Shown piece by piece: positions 1 to 9,496 of a stretch of 64,000 nt of DNA; position 1 is the first letter of the stretch, and every line of letters starts with the position of its first letter. The notes under the pieces are model-generated. The model worked only from the letters and a program-made list of their open reading frames with translations. It searched no databases and had not been told where the DNA came from. This DNA is from Ancylobacter oerskovii. GTDB lineage: Bacteria; Pseudomonadota; Alphaproteobacteria; Rhizobiales; Xanthobacteraceae. The stretch lies in contig NZ_JAHBGB010000041.1 in NCBI RefSeq assembly GCF_018390555.1, forward strand, positions 186,001-250,000. The letters are read 5' to 3'. A program made the translations under genes and the position numbers.

Positions 1-517
1 GGTTGTCGGAGCTGACTTCCTCGATGATCGCCTTGGCCTGCTTGGTGTAGTTCAGGAAGAAGCCGGGAATGTCGCGGGTGTTGATCGGCTCGATCAGCAG
101 CTTGAGCCCGGCGTCCTTGATGCGCGGCGCGGCATATTTCAGGTTGTTCACGAAGGTGTTGTGCAGGATCTCGCGATCGGCCCCGGCGGGCACGATGCCG
201 GCGAGGATGTTCACCTGCGGGCAGCCCAGCGCGGTGGCGTAGGCGATCGCCTTGTCGACGCCGTCGCGGAACTCGTCGACGCGCTCCGGCAGGATGGCGA
301 TGCCGCGCTCGCCGGCGCCCCAATTGCCGGCCGGCAGATTGTGCAGCACCTGGCTGAGATTGTTGGCCTTCAGCTTCGCGACCAGTTCCTCCACCGGGAA
401 ATCATAGGGGAACAGGTATTCGACGCCGGTGAAGCCGGCCGCGGCGGCCTTCTCGAAGCGATCGAGAAAGGGCACCTCGTTGAAGAGCATGGTGAGATTG
501 GCGGCAAAACGGGGCAT
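1..517 (-). CDS. hyi: Hydroxypyruvate isomerase, C-terminus cut by the window edge
   Basis: This enzyme interconverts tartronate semialdehyde and hydroxypyruvate in the cytoplasm and is the usual partner of glyoxylate carboligase. The first 172 residues are visible and the rest runs off the window; the family is about 258 residues. The opening MPRFAANLTMLFNEVPFLDR, then GVEYLFPYD and LLIEPINTRD with the metal-binding Glu near residue 143, fit the TIM-barrel Hyi family. The ATG at 517 follows an AGGAG box. It lies 187 bases downstream of gcl on the same strand, so the two probably form one glyoxylate-to-glycerate operon. The function call is strong from motifs and context. Confidence 0.93.
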   Translation of the reverse strand, partial: MPRFAANLTMLFNEVPFLDRFEKAAAAGFTGVEYLFPYDFPVEELVAKLKANNLSQVLHNLPAGNWGAGERGIAILPERVDEFRDGVDKAIAYATALGCPQVNILAGIVPAGADREILHNTFVNNLKYAAPRIKDAGLKLLIEPINTRDIPGFFLNYTKQAKAIIEEVSSDN

Positions 518-642
518 GGACCGCTCCTAGGCAGGGACAGGATTTTTTGGGCTCTTGTCGATCGGTGGATCGTCCGGTCGATAAGAAAGCGTTTTCGTTT
601 CAGATATTTGACGCGCCTCATCGAAGAGACGCCGCCGGGGCG

Positions 643-666
643 GGTGGAGGCGCGACGGCCTCCACC
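643..666 (-). other. Hairpin between gcl and hyi
   Basis: GGTGGAGGC (643-651) and GCCTCCACC (658-666) form a perfect 9-base stem with a 6-base loop, 39 bases past the gcl stop codon in the direction of transcription. No T-run follows on the minus strand, so it is not a standard terminator. It could stabilise gcl mRNA or set the gcl:hyi ratio. Confidence 0.5.
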
Positions 667-704
667 GGAGCTTCACGGGACGACATACGCCCCAAGGCGA
701 AGGC

Positions 705-2471
705 TCACGCGTTTTCCTTGGCGCTTTCCAGCGGCAGGTCGAGCACTTCCTCGAACTCGTTGACCGCGTCGATCTCCAGGCCCATGGCGATGTTGGTGAC
801 GCGCTCGAGGATGAACTCCATCACCACCGGCACCTGGTGCTCCTTCATCAGCGCCTTGGCGCGGGTGAAGGCGTCCTTGAACTCGTTGGGCGAGGAGACG
901 CGCACCGCCTTGCAGCCGAGACCTTCCGCCACCGCGACGTGATCGACGCCGTAGCCGGCATTTTCCTCGGCATTGATGTTGTCGAAGGCCAGCGAGACCT
1001 CGAAATCCATGTTGAAGCCGCGCTGGGCCTGACGGATCAGGCCCAGATAGGAGTTGTTCACGACGACATGGATGTAGGGCAGCTTGTGCTGGGCGCCGAC
1101 CGCGAGCTCCTCGATGAGGAACTGAAAGTCGTAGTCGCCCGACAGCGCCACGATCTCGGCATCCGGGTCGGCCGCGCGCACGCCGAGCGCCGCCGGCAGC
1201 GTCCAGCCGAGCGGGCCGGCCTGGCCGCAATTGATCCAGTTGCGCGGCTTGTAGACGTGCAGCATCTGCGCGCCGGCGATCTGGCTGAGGCCGATGGTGG
1301 AGACGTAGCGGGTATCGCGCCCGAACGCCTCGTTCATCTCCTCATAGACGCGCTGCGGCTTGAGCGGCACGTTGTCGAAATGCGTCTTGCGCAGCATGGT
1401 CTTCTTGCGGTCGAGGCATTCCTTGGCCCAGGCCGAACGGTCCTTCAGCTTGCCGGCGGCCTTGTACTCCTTGGCCACCTCGATGAAGAGCTCCAGCGCC
1501 GCCTTGGCGTCCGACACGATGCCGAGATCCGGGCCGAAGACGCGGCCGATCTGGGTCGGCTCGATGTCGACATGGATGAAGGTGCGGCCCTTGGTGTAGA
1601 CGTCGACCGAGCCGGTGTGGCGGTTCGCCCAGCGATTGCCGATGCCGAACACGAAGTCCGAGGCCAGCATGTTGGCATTACCGTAGCGGTGCGAGGTCTG
1701 CAGGCCGCACATGCCGGCCATCAGGTCGTGATCGTCGGCGATGGTGCCCCAGCCCATCAGGGTGGGGATGACCGGCACGCCGGTGAGCTCGGCGAACTCG
1801 ACCAGCAGGTCGGAGGCATCGGCATTGATGACGCCGCCGCCGGAGATGATGAGCGGCTTCTCGGCCGCGTTCAGCATCTCGATGGCCTTCTCGGCCTGCT
1901 TGCGCGTGGCCTTCGGCTTGTAGACCTCCAGCGGCGCGTAGGTGTCCTCGTCGAACTCGATCTCGGCCAGCTGGACGTCGATCGGCAGGTCGATGAGCAC
2001 CGGGCCGGGACGGCCGGAGCGCATGATGTGGAAGGCCTGCTGGAACACCATCGGCACCAGCGCCGGCTCGCGGACCATGACCGCCCACTTGGCGACCGGC
2101 TTGGCGATGGATTCGATGTCGACCGCCTGGAAGTCCTCCTTGTAGAGGCGCGCGCGGGGGGCCTGGCCGGTGATGCACAGGATCGGGATCGAATCCGCGG
2201 CGGCCGAATAGAGGCCGGTGATCATGTCGGTGCCGGCCGGGCCGGAGGTGCCGATGCACACGCCGATATTGCCGGCCTTGGCGCGGGTGTAGCCCTCGGC
2301 CATGTGCGAGGCGGCCTCGACGTGGCGGGCGAGGACGTGGCGCATCTTCCCGTGGGCGCGCATGGCGGAATAGAGCGGATTGATCGCCGCCCCCGGCACG
2401 CCGAAAGCGGTGGTCACGCCTTCCTTCTCGAGAACCCGGATCGCAGCATCGACGGCACGCATCTTGGCCAT
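705..2471 (-). CDS. gcl: Glyoxylate carboligase (tartronate-semialdehyde synthase)
   Basis: This ThDP- and FAD-dependent enzyme condenses two glyoxylate molecules to tartronate semialdehyde and CO2. It is 588 residues, against about 593 in E. coli. The ThDP-enzyme N-domain has [14 protein letters not shown] then [15 protein letters not shown]. The residue at the usual catalytic Glu position is Val51, the known hallmark of Gcl within its superfamily. The C-domain has the ThDP/Mg motif starting at [12 protein letters not shown] and ending with NN. The start at 2471 follows a GAGGAGG box; the open frame extends upstream but that part is promoter sequence. hyi lies downstream and a divergent IclR regulator upstream, with IclR-like dyads between them. 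Confidence 0.97.
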   Translation of the reverse strand: MAKMRAVDAAIRVLEKEGVTTAFGVPGAAINPLYSAMRAHGKMRHVLARHVEAASHMAEGYTRAKAGNIGVCIGTSGPAGTDMITGLYSAAADSIPILCITGQAPRARLYKEDFQAVDIESIAKPVAKWAVMVREPALVPMVFQQAFHIMRSGRPGPVLIDLPIDVQLAEIEFDEDTYAPLEVYKPKATRKQAEKAIEMLNAAEKPLIISGGGVINADASDLLVEFAELTGVPVIPTLMGWGTIADDHDLMAGMCGLQTSHRYGNANMLASDFVFGIGNRWANRHTGSVDVYTKGRTFIHVDIEPTQIGRVFGPDLGIVSDAKAALELFIEVAKEYKAAGKLKDRSAWAKECLDRKKTMLRKTHFDNVPLKPQRVYEEMNEAFGRDTRYVSTIGLSQIAGAQMLHVYKPRNWINCGQAGPLGWTLPAALGVRAADPDAEIVALSGDYDFQFLIEELAVGAQHKLPYIHVVVNNSYLGLIRQAQRGFNMDFEVSLAFDNINAEENAGYGVDHVAVAEGLGCKAVRVSSPNEFKDAFTRAKALMKEHQVPVVMEFILERVTNIAMGLEIDAVNEFEEVLDLPLESAKENA

Positions 2472-2625
2472 GGCATTTCCTCCTCGCCGCCTTCTGGCGG
2501 CATGACAGGCGACCCGTCCGGCGCGCCTCGCCCTGCCGATGCAGGGCAGGCAGCGGAGCGCCGACGGGTCGGTTGGTGTCGGTCCCTTTTCAACCCCGTC
2601 GCGGATGATGCTGCAGGGCAGCATT

Positions 2626-2642
2626 ATTCCGCGCTGCGGAAT
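2626..2642. promoter_or_regulatory. IclR-type operator dyad 1
   Basis: ATTCCGC-GCT-GCGGAAT is a perfect 7-3-7 inverted repeat. It is the best match in the gcl/iclR gap and is centred at 2634. It sits nearer gcl than the other three sites. Assignment to the adjacent IclR protein is inferred from position and symmetry. Confidence 0.72.
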
Positions 2643-2645
2643 GAA

Positions 2646-2663
2646 TTTCCGAAATCGCGGAAA
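2646..2663. promoter_or_regulatory. IclR-type operator dyad 2
   Basis: TTTCCG-N6-CGGAAA is a perfect inverted repeat centred about 20.5 bases (two helical turns) from dyad 1. The half-sites are the same TTCCG/CGGAA with one extra spacer base. Confidence 0.62.
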
Positions 2664-2683
2664 ACATGCCATGGGTCTCCCAT

Positions 2684-2718
2684 TTCCGCAATACGGGATA
2701 TATTTCTGATTTGCGAAA
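2684..2718. promoter_or_regulatory. IclR-type operator dyads 3 and 4 (imperfect)
   Basis: TTCCGC-AAT-ACGGGA (2684-2698) and TTCTGA-TTT-GCGAAA (2704-2718) are degenerate copies of the same dyad. Their centres are 20 bases apart, repeating the spacing of dyads 1 and 2. They lie nearer iclR and could serve autoregulation. Confidence 0.5.
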
Positions 2719-2798
2719 AAAGAGAAGTTGCGCCTTTATGGTGCTGCGACCTTTGGGAAAGGCGGCTGGCGCCGCGCCGTCGCCTGCGGAGGGATGAG

Positions 2799-3617
2799 AT
2801 GACCGAGGCCGTAACCAGCATTCGACGCCGCGGACGCCCTTCCTCCTCGGGGGCGACGGAGAGCGGCGGCGAGGTGCAGTCGCTCGACCGCGCCATCTCG
2901 CTTCTGGAGGTGCTGGCGCTCTCCGACGGCATGACGCTGAGCGAACTCGCCCGCCGCGCCGAGCTGCCGACCTCCACCGTGCATCGCCTGCTCGCCACGC
3001 TGGACCGTCGCGGCCTGGTGGGCAACGACCCGGCGACCGGGCAGTGGATGGTGGGGCTCGGCCTGTTCCGCATCGGCTCGGCCTATCTGCGCATCCGCAA
3101 GCTGCCGGAAATCTCCCGCCTGCTGCTGCGCGAACTGTCCGGCGGGGTGGGGGAGACGGTCAATCTCTCGATGATCGACGGGCCGCATCTGATCTGCGTC
3201 GCGCAGGTGGAAAGCCATGCCGCCGTGCGGGCGTTCTTCCGCATCGGCGGCGCGCTGCCGATCCATGCTTCCGGCGGCGGCAAGGCGATCCTCGCGGCGA
3301 TGAACCCGGAGGCCCGGCGGGCCTGGCTCGGGGGCGACCAGTTGCAGCGCTTCACCGAGCACACCCATGTGAGCCGGCGCGCCTTGCAGGGCGATCTCGC
3401 CGAGATCGCCGAGCGCGGCTTCTCCATCGACGACGAGGAGCATACGCCGGGCATGCGCTGCGTTGCCGCCGCGGTGCTCGACGAATGGCAGGAGCCGGTG
3501 GGGGCGATCTCGATCTCCGCGCCGACGGTGCGCATGCCGCCCGAGCGGATTCTCGACCTCGGCGCCCGCGTGCGCGAGGCCGCCCGGCGGCTGACGCAGC
3601 GCTATTCGGGATCCTGA
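2799..3617 (+). CDS. IclR-family transcriptional regulator of the glyoxylate genes
   Basis: This is a 272-residue DNA-binding protein. An N-terminal winged helix-turn-helix covers about residues 25-90 (SLDRAISLLEVLALSD, TLSELARRAELPTSTVHRLL) and a C-terminal IclR effector domain about 95-265 (IGGALPIHASGGGKAIL, DDEEHTPGMRCVAAAV). The ATG at 2799 follows GGAGGGATGAG; the much longer open frame upstream is antisense to gcl and is not real. It is divergent from gcl-hyi, so it probably responds to glyoxylate, allantoin-type or related small acids, as AllR-like proteins do. The effector itself cannot be read from the sequence. Confidence 0.93.
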   Translation: MTEAVTSIRRRGRPSSSGATESGGEVQSLDRAISLLEVLALSDGMTLSELARRAELPTSTVHRLLATLDRRGLVGNDPATGQWMVGLGLFRIGSAYLRIRKLPEISRLLLRELSGGVGETVNLSMIDGPHLICVAQVESHAAVRAFFRIGGALPIHASGGGKAILAAMNPEARRAWLGGDQLQRFTEHTHVSRRALQGDLAEIAERGFSIDDEEHTPGMRCVAAAVLDEWQEPVGAISISAPTVRMPPERILDLGARVREAARRLTQRYSGS

Positions 3618-3732
3618 TGAAATTTTGCCGATATCGGCGTGAAATTTTATCGATTCGCGTCACACGTTGAGGTTGTCTTTGCGGCAACCATAGGTATGTT
3701 CGTGCTGTCATCACTCAGCAAAGTATTGCCTG

Positions 3733-4500
3733 ATGCAGCTCTGGCGCGTGCCCGATCCCCAAATCTTCGATGAGGTACCCGAGTGGCGGATGGACCTGCA
3801 TCTCGCCCGTGGAGGAGCGGGAGGCGAGGTCTATCTGGTGATCGGCGGGCTGGTGGCGGTGAAGGCCGAGGAACTCGGCACGCCCGTCGAGCCGGTCGAG
3901 GGCATGGCCTATTTCCGCTCGCCCTGGTTGCACTCCGATTGCCCGCGGCGGCTGGAGCTCTTCGAGGAGTGGCTGGACTATCTCTGGCCGGTCCCGAAGC
4001 TGGCGCCGGTCCGGTCCATGGGCTCCCTGCCGATGCTGGAATTGCAGGGCGCCGCGGCGCCGGCATCGAGGCTTCCCGAGGCGCTGTCGGCGCCGGCGGT
4101 GCTCGCGGGCGCGCTGCTGCCGTCGCAGGAATCGGTCGCGACCTTGCCCTTCGCCACCCGCAGCGGTGCGACGACCATCGTGCATCGCTGGGAGGCGTTC
4201 CCCGCAAGCCGGCGCTGCCGGGCCGGCGGATCGCTCATCGCGCCCAACAGTTTCGCGGCGCCGGAACTGGAAAGGCCGTTCGTGCCCAGCGGATTCGCCG
4301 CCGTCGCGCGGCAGCGCTCGCCGTCGCCGCTGCCGGCCTGCTTCCTCTACACGCTGGAGCCGTCTGCGGCGTCGGTGATGGAATGCGGCGTCCCGGTGCT
4401 GGCTTCCGCCCCGGCCGGCGGCGGGGTCGAACTGCGCTTTCCCCATAGGACGCCGACGCGTGCGCCGATCGCGGAACCTGCGGTGCTGCCGCCGCTGTAG
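3733..4500 (+). CDS. Hypothetical protein, 255 residues
   Basis: I do not recognise a family. The N-terminus (MQLWRVPDPQIFDEVPEWRM, then LHLARGGAGGEVYLVIGGLVAVKAEELGTPVEP) looks like ordinary soluble protein. The middle is Ala/Pro-rich and the C-terminus is Pro-rich and probably disordered. No signal peptide, membrane helix or catalytic motif is evident. The ribosome binding site before 3733 is weak. Competing frames overlap it on both strands, but this frame has the most protein-like composition and ends cleanly. It stands alone between iclR and the frc terminator region. Confidence 0.55.
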   Translation: MQLWRVPDPQIFDEVPEWRMDLHLARGGAGGEVYLVIGGLVAVKAEELGTPVEPVEGMAYFRSPWLHSDCPRRLELFEEWLDYLWPVPKLAPVRSMGSLPMLELQGAAAPASRLPEALSAPAVLAGALLPSQESVATLPFATRSGATTIVHRWEAFPASRRCRAGGSLIAPNSFAAPELERPFVPSGFAAVARQRSPSPLPACFLYTLEPSAASVMECGVPVLASAPAGGGVELRFPHRTPTRAPIAEPAVLPPL

Positions 4501-4550
4501 GCGGGCATCGGCAGTTGCCGCCGGGTGGCCTGCACGAAAAAGCCGGGAAG

Positions 4551-4591
4551 AAAAAAGTTGGCCGGCGCCCCGCTCTCCGGGTGCGCCGGCC
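4551..4591 (-). terminator. Rho-independent terminator of the oxc-frc transcription unit
   Basis: GGCCGGCGC (4560-4568) pairs with GCGCCGGCC (4583-4591), with further CCCG/CGGG pairing inside. On the minus strand the stem is followed by AACTTTTTTC. It lies about 205 bases past the frc stop codon. Confidence 0.8.
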
Positions 4592-4759
4592 TCAGTCGCC
4601 TAGGAGGAACCGAACGTCAGGTGGCTGTCCCGCCCGGATTGATCATCCGGCCGATGCAGTCGCCAGAGCGTTCCGCTCCGGGAGGCTCGTGGGCCGCGGG
4701 GCGTCGAATGCGCCGCCGGGCCAATCCTCATATCGAACCGGGGCAAGCGCCCCGACCGG

Positions 4760-4782
4760 GACCCGCGGCGTGGCCGCGGGTC
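4760..4782 (-). other. GC-rich hairpin directly after frc
   Basis: GACCCGCGGC and GCCGCGGGTC form a perfect 10-base stem with a 3-base loop, 13 bases past the frc stop codon. It has no T-run, so it may protect the 3' end of the mRNA ahead of the true terminator at 4551-4591. Confidence 0.5.
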
Positions 4783-4795
4783 GTGACGCGACGGA

Positions 4796-6046
4796 TCAGA
4801 CCGCCTTGGCGTCGTGCAGGGCGGAAATCTCTTCCTGCGAGTAGCCGAGGTCGGCGAGCACTTCGTTGGTGTGCTGGCCGAGCAGCGGCGAGGCGGTCAC
4901 TTCGACCTCGACGTCCGAGAATTTGATCGGCGAGCCGACGGTCAGGTACTTGCCGAGCTTCGGGTGCTCCACCTCGACCACGGTGCCGCTCTTGCGCAGC
5001 GACGGGTCGTTGGCGATCTCCTTCATCGACAGCACCGGCGCGCAGGGAATGTCGAACTTGCGCAGGATGTCGATGGCCTCGAACTTGGTCTTGTCGGCGA
5101 GCCAGCCCTCGATGAAGGCGAAGATGTCGAAGATCTTGTCCTGGCGGGCCTCGGCGGTGTTGTAGGCCGGATCATCGATCCACTCGGGCTTGTTCAGCGC
5201 CTTGCAGATCGGCGCCCAGGCGTGACCCTGCACCGTGAAGTAGATGTAGGCGTTCGGGTCGGTCTCCCAGCCCTTGCACTTCAGCACCCAGCCCGGCTGG
5301 CCGCCGCCGCCGGCATTGCCGCCGCGCGGAACCACGTCCGAGAACTCGCCATGCGGGTACTGGGGATACTCTTCCAGGTAGCCGAGGGCGTCGAGGCGCT
5401 GCTGGTCGCGCAGCTTCACGCGGCAGAGGTTCAGCACCGAATCCTGCATGGAGACGGCGACCTTCTGGCCCTTGCCGGTCTTGTTCTTCCCATGCAGCGC
5501 CGTGAGGATGCCGATGGCGAGATGCATGCCGGTGTTCGAATCGCCGAGCGCGGCGGCCGACACGGTCGGCGGGCCATCCCAGAAGCCGGTGGTGGAGGCG
5601 GCGCCGCCGGCGCACTGCGCGACGTTCTCGTACACCTTCAGGTCTTCATAGGCGTGGCCTTCCGAGAAGCCCTTCACCGAGGCGAGGATCATGCCCGGGT
5701 TGAGCTCCTGGATGTGCGCCCAGGTGAAGCCCATGCGATCGAGCGCGCCGGGGCCGAAATTCTCGACCATGACGTCCGATTCTTTGATGAGCTTGGTCAG
5801 CACTTCCTTGCCCTGCTGGGTCTTGGTGTCCAGCGTCAGGGAGCGCTTGTTGGAGTTCAGCATGGTGAAGTACAGCGCGTCGGCGTCCTTCACATGGCGA
5901 AGCTGGCTGCGCGTGACGTCGCCCGCACCGGGGCGCTCAACCTTGATCACGTCGGCGCCGAACCAGGCGAGAAGCTGGGTGCAGGCGGGACCCGCCTGGA
6001 CGTGGGTGAAATCGATGATCTTAATACCTTCAAGCGGCTTAGACAT
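4796..6046 (-). CDS. frc: Formyl-CoA:oxalate CoA-transferase, copy 1
   Basis: This class III CoA-transferase moves CoA from formyl-CoA to oxalate, giving oxalyl-CoA and formate. It is 416 residues, the length of E. coli YfdW. The family signature residues are present: His15 and Gln17 (FTHVQAGP), catalytic Asp169 ([10 protein letters not shown]) and the mobile glycine loop GGGGQ at 246-250. Position 48 is Gln, as in E. coli YfdW, rather than the Trp of Oxalobacter. The ATG at 6046 follows AAAGGGAAG; the frame continues upstream without coding character. It is last in the oxc-frc-frc unit and has a tandem paralogue upstream. Confidence 0.96.
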   Translation of the reverse strand: MSKPLEGIKIIDFTHVQAGPACTQLLAWFGADVIKVERPGAGDVTRSQLRHVKDADALYFTMLNSNKRSLTLDTKTQQGKEVLTKLIKESDVMVENFGPGALDRMGFTWAHIQELNPGMILASVKGFSEGHAYEDLKVYENVAQCAGGAASTTGFWDGPPTVSAAALGDSNTGMHLAIGILTALHGKNKTGKGQKVAVSMQDSVLNLCRVKLRDQQRLDALGYLEEYPQYPHGEFSDVVPRGGNAGGGGQPGWVLKCKGWETDPNAYIYFTVQGHAWAPICKALNKPEWIDDPAYNTAEARQDKIFDIFAFIEGWLADKTKFEAIDILRKFDIPCAPVLSMKEIANDPSLRKSGTVVEVEHPKLGKYLTVGSPIKFSDVEVEVTASPLLGQHTNEVLADLGYSQEEISALHDAKAV

Positions 6047-6310
6047 CGTTGTCGACTTCCCTTTATTCGGTTTCGTTCGGCACGACGGCTCTCCCGAGCG
6101 TGCCGTAGAATAGGCTCCTACCCGCGCAGGTATCAGGAGCTTCCGTCTCCCCGTCTTCCGCCGGCAGGACCGGCGAAACACGTCCCAGGTGGTGCTTCGA
6201 CATCGAACGGGCGGATGGCCGACCATTCACGACTTCTTCTCGCCACCTTAGGTCTTGCCGCGCGGGCCGCGGCATTGCCGCCGCAACCCGCGCAATTCCT
6301 TCGTGCGCGC

Positions 6311-7588
6311 CTATTCGGCTGCCTGCCGCACCGGCTCGCCCACCGCGCCGGAGGACTTGACGCTGTCGATGCGGTCGGCATCGAAGCCGAGCACCTGCGC
6401 CAGAATCTCCTCGGTGTGCTCGCCGAGCAGCGGCGAACGCTCCACCGGCACGTCGTTGTCCGACAGCTTGATCGGGTTGCCGACGGTCAGGTAGGCGCCG
6501 CGCGTGGGGTGATCGACCTCCACCAGCGTGCCGGTCTCGTAGAGCGAGCGATCCTCGGCGATCTCCTTCATGGAGAGCACCGGCCCGCAGGGGATGTCGT
6601 ACTGGTTGAGGATCTCCATCGCCTCGAACTTGGTGTGGGCCATGGTCCACGCCTCGATGCGGGTGAAGATCTCGTTCAGATGCGGCAGCCGGGCCGCCGG
6701 CGTCGCGTAGTTCGGGTCGGTCTTCCAGTCGGGCTCGTGGATGACGTCGCAGATCTTGGCCCAGACCGGCGCCTGGGTGATGAAGTAGATATAGGCGTTG
6801 GGATCGGTCTCCCAGCCCTTGCAGCGCAGGATGCGCCCGGGCTGGCCGCCGCCGGAATCGTTGCCCGCGCGCGGCGTGGCATCGCCGAACGGGATGCCTT
6901 CGCCGAACTGGCTGTATTCGCGCAGCGGGCCGCGATCGAGGCGCTGCTGGTCGCGCAGCTTCACGCGGCAGAAATTCAGCACCGCGTCCTGCATGGCGCA
7001 CAGCACCTTCTGGCCGCGGCCGGTCAGGGTGCGCTGGTAGAGCGCGGTGACGATGCCGAGCGCGAGATGCAGGCCGGTGCCGGAATCGCCGATCTGCGCC
7101 GCGGTGACGAGGGGAAGGCCGTCGCGGAAACCGGTGGTCGAGGCCGAGCCGCCGGTGCACTGGGCGACGTTTTCATAGACCTTGCAGTCCTCGAACGGGC
7201 CGGGGCCGAAGCCCTTCACCGAGGCGAGGATGATGCGGGGATTGAGTTCCTGGATGCGCTCCCAGGTGAAGCCCATGCGGTCGAGCGCGCCGGGAGCGAA
7301 ATTCTCCACCATCACGTCGCAGATCTTCACCAGTTCCTCAAGGACCTTCTTGCCCTCGGGATTCTTGGTGTCGAGCGTGATCGAACGCTTGTTCGAATTC
7401 AGCATGGTGAAATAGAGGCTGTCAGCATTCGGGACATCGCGCAGCTGCGCGCGCGTCACGTCGCCTTCGCCGGGACGCTCCACCTTGATGACGTCGGCGC
7501 CGAACCAGGCCAGCAGCTGCGTGCAGGTCGGGCCGGATTGAACATGGGTGAAATCGAGGATTCGGACGCCGTCCAGTGCCTTGCCCAT
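6311..7588 (-). CDS. frc: Formyl-CoA:oxalate CoA-transferase, copy 2
   Basis: A second class III CoA-transferase, 425 residues and clearly paralogous to the copy at 4796-6046 (long shared blocks such as [18 protein letters not shown] and TMLNSNKRS). It keeps His15, Gln17 and the catalytic Asp (Asp168, IGDSGTG). The glycine loop reads NDSGGGQ, so its first glycine is replaced by serine. Gln48 is again YfdW-like. The ATG at 7588 follows GGAGAGGGAAC. It sits between oxc and copy 1, with hairpins in both gaps. Whether the copies differ in substrate (oxalate against another acyl donor or acceptor) cannot be told from sequence. Confidence 0.94.
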   Translation of the reverse strand: MGKALDGVRILDFTHVQSGPTCTQLLAWFGADVIKVERPGEGDVTRAQLRDVPNADSLYFTMLNSNKRSITLDTKNPEGKKVLEELVKICDVMVENFAPGALDRMGFTWERIQELNPRIILASVKGFGPGPFEDCKVYENVAQCTGGSASTTGFRDGLPLVTAAQIGDSGTGLHLALGIVTALYQRTLTGRGQKVLCAMQDAVLNFCRVKLRDQQRLDRGPLREYSQFGEGIPFGDATPRAGNDSGGGQPGRILRCKGWETDPNAYIYFITQAPVWAKICDVIHEPDWKTDPNYATPAARLPHLNEIFTRIEAWTMAHTKFEAMEILNQYDIPCGPVLSMKEIAEDRSLYETGTLVEVDHPTRGAYLTVGNPIKLSDNDVPVERSPLLGEHTEEILAQVLGFDADRIDSVKSSGAVGEPVRQAAE

Positions 7589-7659
7589 GAGGTTCCCTCT
7601 CCAAATATGGTGCCCGGCTTTTGCGCCGATGCTGTCGTTTTTTGGGGGAGGCGAAGGGC

Positions 7660-7742
7660 GGCCGAAGGGTGAAATCCCTCGGCCGCCCATCGTCCAACTC
7701 GTGTCGTCACCCTTCGAGCCAGGGCCCGCTTGGCTCGAAGGG
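7660..7742 (-). other. Two strong hairpins in the oxc-frc gap
   Basis: TGGCTCGAAGGG (7731-7742) pairs perfectly with CCCTTCGAGCCA (7710-7721), 12 bases past the oxc stop codon. A second stem around 7660-7687 pairs GGCGGCCGAAGGG with CCCTCGGCCGCC, with one bulged base. Neither is followed by a T-run on the minus strand. They may act as mRNA processing or stability elements that set oxc and frc levels separately. Confidence 0.55.
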
Positions 7743-7753
7743 CGTTGGTCGTG

Positions 7754-9496
7754 TCAGCTCTTCTTCTTGACGACGCTCTGCGGGTTGAGGCTGCCGATGT
7801 TGCCGCTCTCGCTGCCCGCCGCCGGGTCGATGACGGCGTTGATCAGGGTCGGACGACCGGAATTCATCGCCTCGTCGACGAAACGCTTCAGCTCGTCCGG
7901 CGTGGTGGCGTTGTAGCCGACGCCGCCGAAGGCCTCCATCATCTTGTCGTAGCGCGAGTCCTTGACGAAGACGGTGGTGCCGGGATCGCGGCCGGTCGGG
8001 TCGGTGTCGAGGCCGCGATAGATGCCGTTATTGTTGAACACCACGATGCAGACCGGCAGGTTGTAGCGGCAGATCGTCTCCACCTCCATGCCGGAGAAGC
8101 CGAAGGCCGAGTCGCCCTCGACCGCCAGCACCGGCTTGCCGGTTTCCACCGCCGCCGCGACGGCGAAGCCCATGCCGATGCCCATCACGCCCCAGGTGCC
8201 GACGTCCAGGCGCTTGCGCGGCTGGTACATGTCGATGACGCCGCGGGCGAGGTCGAGCGTGTTGGCGCCTTCGTTGACCAGGATGGCGTCGGGACGCTCC
8301 TTGATCACCTGCTTCAGCGCGCCGAGCGCCGAGTGGAAGTCCATCGGGGTGGAGTTCTTGAGCAGGCGCTGGGACATCTTGGCGATGTTGACTTCCTTGC
8401 GCGCCTTGATGTCGCCGAGCCACGCGTCGGACGGGGCGGTCCAGCCGGACTTGATGCCCTCGTTCAGCGCGCCGATCACCGAGCCGATGTCGCCGACCAG
8501 CGGAGCGACGATCTCGACGTTGGAGTCCATCTCCTTCGGCTCGATGTCGATCTGGATGAACTTCTTCGGGGCGTCGCCCCAGGTCTTGCCCTTGCCGTGC
8601 GACAGCAGCCAGTTCAGGCGGGCGCCGACGAGCAGGACGACGTCCGAATCCTTCAGGACGGTGGAGCGCGCCGCGCCGGCATTGAGCGGATGGGTGTCGG
8701 GCAGCAGGCCCTTGGCCATCGACATCGGCAGGAAGGGGATGCCGGTGGTCTCGATGAAGGAGCGGATCTCCTCGTCGGCCTGGGCATAGGCGGCGCCCTT
8801 GCCGAGGATGATCAGCGGCTTCTTGGCCGACTTCAGCACCTCGAGCGCACGCTCGATGGCCGACGGGGCGGGCAGCTGCTCGGGAGCGGCGTCGATGACC
8901 TTCACCAGCGACTTGGCGCCGGCTTCGGCGTCCATGACCTGAGAGAACAGCTTGGCCGGCAGGTCGAGATAGACGCCGCCCGGACGGCCGGACACCGCGG
9001 CGCGGATCGCGCGGGCGACACCGATGCCGATGTCGGCGGCGTGCAGCACGCGGAAGGCGGCCTTGCAGAGCGGCTTGGCGATGGCGAGCTGGTCCATCTC
9101 CTCGTAGTCGCCCTGCTGCAGGTCGACGATCTCACGCTCGGACGAGCCGGAGATGAGGATCATCGGGAAGCAGTTGGTGGTGGCGTTGGCCAGGGCGGTC
9201 AGGCCGTTGAGGAAGCCGGGAGCCGAGACGGTGAGGCAGATGCCGGGCTTCTTGGTGAGGAAGCCGGCGATGGCGGCGGCGTTGCCGGCGTTCTGCTCGT
9301 GGCGGAACGACACCACCCGGATGCCTTCGGCCTGCGCCATGCGGCCGAGATCGGTGATCGGGATGCCCGGGACGCCGTAGATGGTCTCGATGCCGTTGAG
9401 TTTGAGCGCATCGATGACGAGGTGGAAGCCGTCGGTCAGCTCCACTTCGGTCTCGGCGGCGGAATTCGTGTCAATCACTTGTGCTACTGCGGACAT
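7754..9496 (-). CDS. oxc: Oxalyl-CoA decarboxylase
   Basis: This ThDP-dependent enzyme decarboxylates oxalyl-CoA to formyl-CoA and CO2, regenerating the CoA donor used by Frc. It is 580 residues. The N-domain has [13 protein letters not shown] and the activating Glu67 ([15 protein letters not shown]). YEEMDQ and the C-terminal ThDP/Mg motif (from [15 protein letters not shown] to [13 protein letters not shown]) are typical of oxalyl-CoA decarboxylase. The ATG at 9496 follows GGGAGGAAG. It is the first enzyme gene of oxc-frc-frc and lies 252 bases downstream of a GntR regulator on the same strand. Confidence 0.97.
   Translation of the reverse strand: MSAVAQVIDTNSAAETEVELTDGFHLVIDALKLNGIETIYGVPGIPITDLGRMAQAEGIRVVSFRHEQNAGNAAAIAGFLTKKPGICLTVSAPGFLNGLTALANATTNCFPMILISGSSEREIVDLQQGDYEEMDQLAIAKPLCKAAFRVLHAADIGIGVARAIRAAVSGRPGGVYLDLPAKLFSQVMDAEAGAKSLVKVIDAAPEQLPAPSAIERALEVLKSAKKPLIILGKGAAYAQADEEIRSFIETTGIPFLPMSMAKGLLPDTHPLNAGAARSTVLKDSDVVLLVGARLNWLLSHGKGKTWGDAPKKFIQIDIEPKEMDSNVEIVAPLVGDIGSVIGALNEGIKSGWTAPSDAWLGDIKARKEVNIAKMSQRLLKNSTPMDFHSALGALKQVIKERPDAILVNEGANTLDLARGVIDMYQPRKRLDVGTWGVMGIGMGFAVAAAVETGKPVLAVEGDSAFGFSGMEVETICRYNLPVCIVVFNNNGIYRGLDTDPTGRDPGTTVFVKDSRYDKMMEAFGGVGYNATTPDELKRFVDEAMNSGRPTLINAVIDPAAGSESGNIGSLNPQSVVKKKS

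Larger units (their letters stand above)
2472..2798. promoter_or_regulatory. Divergent gcl / iclR control region
   Basis: This 327-base gap separates the two divergent start codons. Its iclR-proximal part is AT-richer than the neighbouring genes and carries four dyads related to TTCCGC-N3-GCGGAA, annotated separately. No coding frame in it looks real. Both promoters are expected here, but I cannot place the -35 and -10 hexamers with confidence. Confidence 0.75.

Noticed and set aside
837-2798. Very long plus-strand open frame antisense to gcl and running into iclR
   Set aside because: It is the mirror of gcl in a high-GC genome. Its composition is Arg/Ala/Gly/His-rich with no domain, and the real iclR start at 2799 has a good ribosome binding site.
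4814-7672. 952-codon plus-strand open frame opposite the two frc genes
   Set aside because: Its halves are repetitive only because the two frc paralogues on the other strand are similar. It has no protein family features.
7660-7742. Rho-independent terminator after oxc
   Set aside because: The stems are strong but no T-run follows on the minus strand, so I describe them only as hairpins.
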